Part shown: one piece after another, positions 1 through 5,647 of the stretch
How positions within the stretch are numbered: the stretch's first letter is position 1
How the letters are laid out: every line of letters begins with the position of its first letter
Origin: Planctomycetota bacterium
Lineage (GTDB): Bacteria; Planctomycetota; Planctomycetia; Planctomycetales; Planctomycetaceae
DNA length: 9,500 nucleotides
Assembly: GCA_024278285.1 (NCBI GenBank)
Contig: JAJRTM010000904.1
Location: 1-9,500 of the forward strand
Reading direction: 5' to 3'
Program-made: the position numbers and the translations under genes
Notes under the pieces: generated by a model
The model's database searches: none
What the model was told of the DNA's origin: nothing
What the model saw: the letters and a program-made list of their open reading frames with translations, nothing else

Positions 1-341
1 AGAAACGGGATATCTTTCGTGATCAACTGCTCCTGCAAGCTGATGGTATGCGTTGAAATGATGACCCGTTTTTTCTGTTTCTTGCCGGTCTTCGGCTGAT
101 CATCGCTTTCATTATTAAGCACCGAAAGAATCGCAGGTACCAGGTACGCAAAGCTCTTTCCGGTCCCGGTCCCAGCTTCAACAACCAAGTGTTCCCGCTT
201 GGCAATCGCCTGTTCGACCGCGTTTGCCATCTGCAATTGTTGCTCACGAAATTCATACTTCTCCAACCGCGCAGCAATCCGCCCCTTCGGCCCAAGCACC
301 TGCTCCGAATTCAAAACAACCGGCTGCGACTTCTCACTCAT
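1..341 (-). CDS. DinG/XPD-family ATP-dependent DNA helicase, N-terminal part (runs off left edge)
   Basis: The first 113 codons of a superfamily 2 helicase are present and the frame is open to the window edge. After a short leader, residues 29-40 (YEFREQQLQMAN) match the conserved YxxRxxQ segment that precedes the nucleotide site in DinG/XPD-type helicases. Walker A follows at residues 56-63 (AGTGTGKS). Motif Ia-like sequence ISTHTISLQEQL is at 95-106. A basic, low-complexity insert (about residues 78-92, DDQPKTGKKQKKR) separates the two motifs. The ATG at 341 is the earliest usable start, because an in-frame TGA lies three codons upstream with no start codon between. The ribosome site is weak. 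Family knowledge: these are 5'-to-3' DNA helicases, often iron-sulfur enzymes, that act in repair or on replication obstacles. The iron-sulfur cysteines and the DEAH box would lie outside the window, so DinG versus a YoaA-like paralogue cannot be decided. The gene is divergent from the next one. Confidence 0.88.
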   Translation of the reverse strand, partial: MSEKSQPVVLNSEQVLGPKGRIAARLEKYEFREQQLQMANAVEQAIAKREHLVVEAGTGTGKSFAYLVPAILSVLNNESDDQPKTGKKQKKRVIISTHTISLQEQLITKDIPF

Positions 342-475
342 TCCACTTCACAATTTCTATCATTTGACTGTTGTGCCTGCCTTGAGAAACGTATAATCTC
401 CATTGTAGTTTCTTGAGCGAATAGAATACAGCCACCTTCATTTTAACATTCTCACAAAAGCAATTGTAAAATATA

Positions 476-868
476 ATGAAACAGCCAATTCCCACAGCAC
501 CTAATGAGTGGATTGACGAAATCAATCTGGCAATCGCTGATGCACAAGAAACAGAGCCTTTGGGTTTATTGACAGGGCATCCGATTACAAACGCTAACCT
601 CTTCCATTTGGCTCCAATGGTTTGCATGAAGTTTCGGGGGTACGATACGCGGGATGAGGAACTTCGTACTAAAGTGGTAGAGGGAGCATTGGCAAATTAT
701 GTTGCTAATGCTGATCCTGACGGAAACGATTGCCATTTGGAAGCCAGACCGTTAATGGCATTTGCTCTTTGTTATGTGGCAGCCCACTATGTCCTTGACT
801 TAGTTGATGAAACAGAAGCTCAGTCAGTTCTCGAGGCCTATGAGAAACATTTTCCGATCGGTGATTGA
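476..868 (+). CDS. Small hypothetical protein, 130 aa, unrecognised
   Basis: I do not recognise a family. The predicted product is an acidic, soluble, mostly helical protein with no signal peptide, membrane segment or repeat. It has cysteines at residues 50 (MVCMK), 86 (NDCH) and 99 (ALCY), not spaced as a metal site. A hydrophobic, alanine-rich helix (about residues 93-112, ending HYVLDLVDE) is the most structured-looking part. It is the only plus-strand gene supported in the window. It is divergent from the helicase and convergent with alanine dehydrogenase. The ATG at 476 has no Shine-Dalgarno sequence in front of it (AAAATATA precedes it). The next in-frame ATG codons (residues 48 and 51) would remove over a third of the protein. 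Coding status rests on the 131-codon open frame and the absence of a competing gene, so it is likely but not proven. Confidence 0.62.
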   Translation: MKQPIPTAPNEWIDEINLAIADAQETEPLGLLTGHPITNANLFHLAPMVCMKFRGYDTRDEELRTKVVEGALANYVANADPDGNDCHLEARPLMAFALCYVAAHYVLDLVDETEAQSVLEAYEKHFPIGD

Positions 869-886
869 GACCAAACTGGAAGTGGT

Positions 887-997
887 ATAGATTAAGTTGT
901 TAGGCAGTAGGGTGCGTCGTGACGCACCTTTAATACGCATGCCTCATTTGGTGCGTTACAACGCACCCTACAGATGGAAACGAAATAGATTAAGTTG
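887..997. repeat. 13-bp perfect direct repeat bracketing a palindromic element
   Basis: ATAGATTAAGTTG occurs at 887-899 and again at 985-997, exactly 98 bp apart, with no match beyond the 13 bases on either side. The right copy contains the TAA stop codon of the alanine dehydrogenase gene (990-992) and its last codons. The left copy lies beyond the palindrome in non-coding sequence. The layout is that of a target-site duplication left by insertion of an 85-bp element, although a local tandem duplication is also possible. Confidence 0.75.
907..971. repeat. REP/BIME-like inverted pair of hairpins; possible two-way terminator
   Basis: Two 22-bp arms (907-928 and 950-971) are inverted copies with 20 of 22 matches and a 21-bp spacer. 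Each arm also contains its own near-perfect 18-bp palindrome: 911-928 (GGTGCGTC-GT-GACGCACC) and 950-967 (GGTGCGTT-AC-AACGCACC). The two arm differences are compensatory: a C-G pair in the first hairpin is a T-A pair in the second. The element lies between two convergent genes, 38 bp after the plus-strand stop and 18 bp after the minus-strand stop, so it may help end both transcripts. The plus-strand hairpin is followed only by TTT, which makes a weak U-tract. The core resembles GTAGGGTGCGT-type dispersed repeats I recall from other bacterial genomes; copy number here is unknown. Confidence 0.8.
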
Positions 998-2105
998 CGA
1001 TATCACTGAAGTTCTTCCATTCCATCCCGAATGTTTCTGCCACTGCCTGATTGGTCAGTTGCCCGGCGTGTATGTTGATCGCTTCTGCAAAACCAAGGTC
1101 TACCGAAACGGCTTCGATCAGCCCTTGCTCTGCGATTTTCATCACATAAGGGAAAGTGACATTGCATAACGCATAGGTACTGGTTCGCCCGACCGCTCCT
1201 GGCATATTGGCGACACAATAGTGGATAATTTCGTTTACAATATAAGTGGGATCGGAATGAGTTGTCGGGCGCGTCGTTTCAAAGCATCCTCCCTGATCAA
1301 CCGCGACATCGACAATCACTGCACCGGGTTTCATTAGTTTCAGATCATCTTGGGTGACGAGCTTGGGGGCTTTTGCTCCTGGGATTAAAACAGAACCAAT
1401 CACCAGGTCGGCTCGTGAGAGTTGCTCAACAATATTATGACGATCACTATAAAGCGTATTCACATTGGCAGGCATGATATCTTCAAGATAACGCAAGCGA
1501 TCAACATTCACATCGAGGATATTAACATCTGCCTGGAAGCCTGCTGCGATCTGAGCCGCATTTTTGCCGACAACGCCTCCACCAAGAATAACAATATGAG
1601 CAGGAGCAACACCGGGGACGCCGCCCAGTAATATTCCGCGTCCTTCCTGTGGGCGCTCTAAATATTTCGCTCCTTCCTGCACACTCATGCGACCGGCGAC
1701 TTCGCTCATCGGGGTTAATAAAGGAAGAGTCCCTTTTGGGCCACGCAAAGTTTCGTAGGCAACTGCGGTAACTCCCGTTGCCAAGACATCCCTGGTTAAC
1801 TTTTCGTCTGCTGCAAAATGGCAATACGTAAACAGAATTTGCCCCTCACGCAGCATCGCCCATTCCGGTTCGAGTGGTTCTTTCACTTTGATAATTAAAT
1901 CGGCAGCAGCAAATATCTCTTCAGCCGTTTCAATGATCTCTGCCCCGTTGGAAAGATAATCCTGATCGGGTATCCCGCTGCCAACGCCGGCTTCTCTCTG
2001 AATAAGAACGCGATGCCCGGCCTGGCAAAGCATTTCGACACCGACCGGAAGCATCGCGACACGGTACTCATCGGTCTTTATTTCACGCGGAACACCGACG
2101 ATCAT
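990..2105 (-). CDS. ald: Alanine dehydrogenase
   Basis: NAD-dependent L-alanine dehydrogenase catalyses reversible oxidative deamination of L-alanine to pyruvate and ammonia in the cytoplasm, linking alanine use to central carbon and nitrogen metabolism. The product of 371 residues matches the family's usual length (about 370-378). Known functional residues fall at the expected positions: Arg15 (EYRVA), Lys75 (KVKEP), His96 (TYCHFAAD) and Asp270 (VDVAVDQGG). The Rossmann NAD site is GGGVVG at 175-180, with Asp198 (ILDVN) placed to bind the adenine ribose. The frame extends 13 codons upstream, but the ATG at 2105 is chosen because the protein then begins MIVGVPREIK as family members do, and GGAAGAG sits five bases before it. 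It follows the 2187-2993 gene by 81 bp on the same strand with no clear terminator between, so co-transcription is possible but may be incidental. Confidence 0.96.
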   Translation of the reverse strand: MIVGVPREIKTDEYRVAMLPVGVEMLCQAGHRVLIQREAGVGSGIPDQDYLSNGAEIIETAEEIFAAADLIIKVKEPLEPEWAMLREGQILFTYCHFAADEKLTRDVLATGVTAVAYETLRGPKGTLPLLTPMSEVAGRMSVQEGAKYLERPQEGRGILLGGVPGVAPAHIVILGGGVVGKNAAQIAAGFQADVNILDVNVDRLRYLEDIMPANVNTLYSDRHNIVEQLSRADLVIGSVLIPGAKAPKLVTQDDLKLMKPGAVIVDVAVDQGGCFETTRPTTHSDPTYIVNEIIHYCVANMPGAVGRTSTYALCNVTFPYVMKIAEQGLIEAVSVDLGFAEAINIHAGQLTNQAVAETFGMEWKNFSDIAT

Positions 2106-2110
2106 TTTAT

Positions 2111-2117
2111 CTCTTCC
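2111..2117 (-). promoter_or_regulatory. Ribosome binding site of ald
   Basis: On the minus strand GGAAGAG lies five bases before the ATG at 2105. It decides the start against the longer open frame beginning at 2144, whose extra 13 residues are not part of the family. Confidence 0.7.
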
Positions 2118-2186
2118 ATTCAGTATCAATTCAGAACATGGCAATTCAAACAGGCTGGCGAAGGAATGATTATCCTTGAGGAAGCA

Positions 2187-2993
2187 TTAGAAAACAATGA
2201 TGAGCTTTTGTTTTTCTTTGAGGATTCGGGATTCGATTTTTATTTCATCCTTCACCTTGGCGGCTGCGCCTGGGATTTTCATGATGAATTGTTTCGCTTT
2301 CATATCGAATTTTCCATAAAACTTTTTGGGGAATTTACTTCCCCGGTATTGTGCGATGGGCGTCGTATAACCATCGTCGCCGGTGAGAAAACCGGAAAGA
2401 TCTTCTTGACGATATTTTTTGATTTTCACAGGTAATTTGATTTGAATGATAATCAGATAGTCTTGCCTCGGTTCAGGATCTTGTGGCACCGTCCAGGCAG
2501 TAAAGCTTCCTTTACTGACGACATTCCCCCCCCTTGGAATCCGAAAACCGGTTTGTTCGCCTACTTTTCCATCCCCTTTACTTTTCATAAAAGAGGGGAC
2601 GGCGACCAGGTCCGCCGGTTGATCCTGCATTAAATTTAGTTGATCAGGTGAATCGGATGCCTGGGGAACATCGAGGCGGACATCCATAATTTCATCGAAA
2701 TCGAGTGCTTCATCTCCCGGCGCAATATTGGAACTCAACACGAATTCATCGATATCGTCGCTACGAATAATATAAAACGAGAACCCAAGCAGCAGCAGAA
2801 GATGGATGAGTAACGATATCCCCAGCCCGGTCGCAGCGAATCCGACAATCCAGCGTTTGGCTTTTTCAGATAAAGTTATTTTTTCATCGATATCGGATTT
2901 ATTACTCGTCATATCCGGAGGCAATTTTCCCGAAGAGCGGCGTTTCTTTGAACGCCGCCCGGTCAATTCCGGCCGGTTTGATGCTGATTCCAC
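2187..2993 (-). CDS. Single-pass membrane-anchored protein with beta-rich outer domain, unknown function
   Basis: The protein has a basic cytoplasmic N-terminus (RRSKKRRSSGK, residues 13-23), one strong membrane helix (about 49-76), an acidic, probably disordered linker (78-130), and a compact C-terminal domain (about 150-268). The C-terminal domain begins RIPRGGNVVSKGSFTAWTVP and has alternating hydrophobic residues typical of beta strands (DYLIIIQIKLP, KQKLIIVF). From memory, planctomycete proteins annotated as hypothetical carry this SKGSFTAWTVP-type domain; I know no assigned activity. There is no catalytic motif or cysteine pair. The GTG at 2993 gives the longest form, starting 30 bp after the DoxX gene, but its ribosome site is weak. 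ATG 2912 (residue 28) is a credible alternative and keeps the membrane helix. A run of eight G on the coding strand (2526-2533) lies inside the frame. Position suggests it is the last gene of the peroxidase/DoxX transcript. Confidence 0.8.
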   Translation of the reverse strand: MESASNRPELTGRRSKKRRSSGKLPPDMTSNKSDIDEKITLSEKAKRWIVGFAATGLGISLLIHLLLLLGFSFYIIRSDDIDEFVLSSNIAPGDEALDFDEIMDVRLDVPQASDSPDQLNLMQDQPADLVAVPSFMKSKGDGKVGEQTGFRIPRGGNVVSKGSFTAWTVPQDPEPRQDYLIIIQIKLPVKIKKYRQEDLSGFLTGDDGYTTPIAQYRGSKFPKKFYGKFDMKAKQFIMKIPGAAAKVKDEIKIESRILKEKQKLIIVF

Positions 2994-3023
2994 GATGGAC
3001 TCTTGTTGCTTCCCAAAGGAAAT

Positions 3024-4031
3024 TTAAGGTGAATAAGGACTCGTCGTTCCCCGAACTTGACGAGTCTTGTAAGCAATGAGCGAATCGAAACTGAACGATC
3101 CTGCCCCGGTAATCATCAAGACAAGTAACGAGCCAAAAAAAGTAACATGACCGGCGACTTCTTCCCGAAAGTAAAAAAAGGAAAGGGTCAAAACCAGAAA
3201 AGCAATGATCGAAAAAGTGCGAGTAAAAAAGCCAAGTACCAGAACCAGTCCAACGGCAAATTCAATCACGCCGACCGCAAAAACCCACATCGCGGTGCTA
3301 ACGGGAATGACATTTTCCAGATTGTAATCGATCACAACCGCTTCGCAGACGCGGGGGTTCATCGCTTTCTCTGTTATCGCCAACCAAATTAAAGTTGAGC
3401 CCAAAGCAACGCGAAGCAGTAATCCTAGATGTGTTCGAAGCCGTTTCCAAAGTGGTTCAAAAAGGCGGCTTAACGCATCGATATCCAAAATATTATCGAT
3501 ACTGGGAGGGCCATCTCCATGAGCTGCGATCAACAAGGCAGCCGCAGCGGTCTCCATCGACCCAAGTAAATAATGGCTTGTACAAAGCCCGAAACAAAAT
3601 ATTCCGAATGCAACCAACGCACTGAACCGGATCATAAAACCAACGATCAAAAAGAACCCAATCACCACTTCCAACGTACTAAGTGCCTCGCCGGGAACAT
3701 TCGGAAGAAGTAATACCTGCTTAGTTCCTGCAACAACCAGGGCAACCCCCAACGAAACCCGCAGAACTAACGGGATAAAACAGTTGTACTTCAGCAGGCG
3801 ATCATGAATCCCTCGGCAGGCATCACGCAGCGGTCGCACCAATTCGCAAGCTGCAAAACAGCCAACGGTAACAACAAGTGTGATCACAATCAGTGTCAGA
3901 TAGAACGAATCGAATAACGGCGAAAGCAGATAAATCCAGTCTCGCCCCGCGAGCGCTTCCAGCTTTTCCGGATCGACAATGTATGTCACATGGGCCAGAG
4001 GAAGCGAAGGGATTTCAGGAAAGGTCATCAT
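3024..4031 (-). CDS. Tandem DoxX-type integral membrane protein
   Basis: The 335-residue protein has about eight or nine hydrophobic helices arranged as two DoxX-like modules. The first covers about residues 81-172 (start FIPLVLRVSLGVALVVAGTK) and the second about 200-312 (start HLGLLLRVALGSTLIWLAIT). Both show the family pattern of an initial LRV-LG helix followed by a GxFLIxGFxxR or GLVLVLGFFTR segment. An extra N-terminal helix (42-62) precedes them. DoxX-type proteins include the DoxD quinone-linked oxidoreductase subunit and MauE; for most members the activity is unknown. The start ATG at 4031 overlaps the upstream stop codon (ATGA, 4028-4031), and AAGGA lies six bases before it, so translation is probably coupled to the peroxidase gene. 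A second ATG at 4028 directly follows and cannot be excluded. The duplicated architecture is less common than single-module DoxX proteins of about 130-180 residues. Confidence 0.86.
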   Translation of the reverse strand: MMTFPEIPSLPLAHVTYIVDPEKLEALAGRDWIYLLSPLFDSFYLTLIVITLVVTVGCFAACELVRPLRDACRGIHDRLLKYNCFIPLVLRVSLGVALVVAGTKQVLLLPNVPGEALSTLEVVIGFFLIVGFMIRFSALVAFGIFCFGLCTSHYLLGSMETAAAALLIAAHGDGPPSIDNILDIDALSRLFEPLWKRLRTHLGLLLRVALGSTLIWLAITEKAMNPRVCEAVVIDYNLENVIPVSTAMWVFAVGVIEFAVGLVLVLGFFTRTFSIIAFLVLTLSFFYFREEVAGHVTFFGSLLVLMITGAGSFSFDSLIAYKTRQVRGTTSPYSP

Positions 4032-5443
4032 TCTTTTTCCTTTCCGTTTGTTGCTTCAACTGGGATGATGTTTTTGGAGTCTGCAAGTCGTCCCTCGAGA
4101 GAATAAAGAAAGGCGAGAAGATCTTCGATATCGTCATCAGATAAATCAAGAGGATGAATAACCGAATCGAGCAGGGGATTTCCTCCTGCCCCCGCGTTGT
4201 AGAACTCAATTACTTCCCGCAAACTCGCGATGCTGCCATCGTGCATGTACGGAGCAGTCAACGTTACATTTCGTAACGAAGGGGTCCGAAACGAACCTTT
4301 ATCCTTCGGGTTATTCGTCACAGCGAACCGCCCGGGGTCACTTCCGTTTCCGATGCCCAGATTGTGAAATTCATGATCGGAAAATAAGGGAGGAATGTGA
4401 CAACTACCACACCGCGCCTTGCCAAAAAAGAGAGAGCGTCCACGTTGTGCAGAAAGACTGATCGCTTCCCGCTCGCCAGATTCAAAACGATCAAAATCGG
4501 AATCACCCGAAAGTAATGTTCGTTCATAACAGGCAATCGCCTTTGCAATCGTTCTTAAAGCTGTTGGTTTCCCGAAAGCTTTTTTAATTCGAGTCCCATA
4601 TTTAGAATCGATCCGTTTGACGAATTCGGCCTCTTCCTTAAAGCCCATTTCTGCATGATTGAAAATCGGCCGAACGGCTTGTCTTTCCAGCGATGCACTT
4701 CGTCCATCCCAAAACAGCGACTGATAGTAGGCAGCATTAAGAATCGTTAACGAATTTCGTTGACCGGTACGCCCTTCAATTCCTTTTGAAATGGCAAGCG
4801 GTTCTGCAAAACCATGATCCGGACGATGGCACGTTGCACAGGAAACGGTCCCGTCTGCACTTAGCAGTTGATCGAAAAAGAGCTCTCGTCCCAGTTCGAT
4901 CTTTTCAACCGTAAGTGGATTATCGATCGGCATCGGAAGCATTGAATCTAACCCGAGCGGGATATTCAGATCGACCATTTCCGCTTCGTAGTCCCAGAAG
5001 AATTTTACCTTTTTGAACGGAATCGAACTTCCCAGCATTCCATCAATGGTTAACCAGACTTGCCCTTTGAGCGGTTCGGATTTTGCGACCAATTCCTTAC
5101 TACGACCTAGTCGTTTGAACGGAACTCCTTCTTTTTTTCCATCGGGGTATTCAATGGTCAATTTTCCCTCAAAGCCAGCCGGGTCCATTTCCTGACGAAA
5201 CGCGTTTGAAACCCATAACCGATGCGTTCCATCTTTCTGGCTGATCAATTCCAAATGAAACTGTCCAGCCATGCTTACTTTACCACCTGCATGCAACGGG
5301 TCGTGCATGTGATAATTGGCAATCTGCTTTGCCTCTTCTTCAGAGACGTACTGCTTTTGCTTCGCTTTCCACGCCCCGGACTGAAAAGCAAGCAGCATCA
5401 CCATCAGCCAGATGATCGTAAATAGAATCGTCCGCAAGTTCAT
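4028..5443 (-). CDS. MauG/CcpA-like di-haem cytochrome c peroxidase with extra N-terminal domain
   Basis: The protein of 471 residues is predicted to be exported or membrane-anchored through an N-terminal hydrophobic helix (residues 4-20). Its C-terminal two thirds (about 170-450) is a bacterial di-haem peroxidase. The first haem site is CATCH (202-206) and the second CGSCH (345-349). The family segments SADGTVSCATCH, FWDGR (244-248), FRTPSLRNV (385-393) and APYMHDG (397-403) are all present. Met400 occupies the place of the Met ligand of classical CcpA peroxidases rather than the Tyr of MauG, so hydrogen peroxide reduction with electrons from a small redox partner is the default reading. Residues about 50-150 form an additional predicted beta-sandwich that I cannot assign. 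The start at 5443 is chosen over GTG 5476 because it places the hydrophobic helix at the N-terminus and has GTGGAGTGGA upstream. It is first in a tight group with the DoxX gene (4-bp overlap). Confidence 0.92.
   Translation of the reverse strand: MNLRTILFTIIWLMVMLLAFQSGAWKAKQKQYVSEEEAKQIANYHMHDPLHAGGKVSMAGQFHLELISQKDGTHRLWVSNAFRQEMDPAGFEGKLTIEYPDGKKEGVPFKRLGRSKELVAKSEPLKGQVWLTIDGMLGSSIPFKKVKFFWDYEAEMVDLNIPLGLDSMLPMPIDNPLTVEKIELGRELFFDQLLSADGTVSCATCHRPDHGFAEPLAISKGIEGRTGQRNSLTILNAAYYQSLFWDGRSASLERQAVRPIFNHAEMGFKEEAEFVKRIDSKYGTRIKKAFGKPTALRTIAKAIACYERTLLSGDSDFDRFESGEREAISLSAQRGRSLFFGKARCGSCHIPPLFSDHEFHNLGIGNGSDPGRFAVTNNPKDKGSFRTPSLRNVTLTAPYMHDGSIASLREVIEFYNAGAGGNPLLDSVIHPLDLSDDDIEDLLAFLYSLEGRLADSKNIIPVEATNGKEKE
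4038..4042 (-). promoter_or_regulatory. Ribosome binding site of the DoxX gene, inside the peroxidase gene
   Basis: AAGGA on the minus strand lies six bases before ATG 4031 and nine before ATG 4028, within the last codons of the peroxidase gene. Together with the ATGA stop/start overlap this suggests coupled translation. Confidence 0.55.
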
Positions 5444-5484
5444 TCTGATGTCCACTCCACAACAATCGTTTTTCACTTCAAAAC

Positions 5485-5503
5485 AGGCTGCAACGAGCAG
5501 CCT
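5485..5503 (-). terminator. Short hairpin in the gap between the PSC1 cytochrome and peroxidase genes
   Basis: AGGCTGC and GCAGCCT form a 7-bp perfect stem with a 5-base loop. On the minus strand it is followed by GTTTTG. It lies 145 bp past the stop of the cytochrome gene and 42 bp before the start of the peroxidase gene. It could be a weak terminator for the first, or a leader hairpin of the second. The U-tract is short and interrupted, so efficiency is doubtful. I saw no other clear signal in the 204-bp gap 5444-5647. Confidence 0.4.
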
Positions 5504-5647
5504 TCCCCTATTATTACCTCGCTAGTTGAAAAAAGTGTTGTAGAAATCTGAATATGTATTCAAATTTAGATAAATGCGTCCGTTTATTCCAGTGACAAAC
5601 AGGTGGCGTGAAGCATCGAGCATCCCGAAGTGGCAAATAATTTTCGA

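Noticed and set aside
472..477. TATAAT overlapping the start codon at 476 as a promoter -10 box.
   Set aside because: No -35 match lies about 17 bases upstream, and a transcript starting there would omit the start codon.
334..627. A 97-codon open frame on the minus strand overlapping the start of the 476-868 gene and the helicase start.
   Set aside because: It overlaps two better-supported genes, its product has no recognisable features, and its tail (MIEIVKWNE) reads the helicase leader in another frame.
897..1169. A 90-codon plus-strand frame running from the hairpin element into the antisense of alanine dehydrogenase.
   Set aside because: It is made of palindrome plus antisense sequence, with no ribosome site or recognisable product.
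2013..2435. A 140-codon plus-strand open frame.
   Set aside because: It is antisense to the start of alanine dehydrogenase and the end of the anchored protein, both clearly coding on the minus strand.
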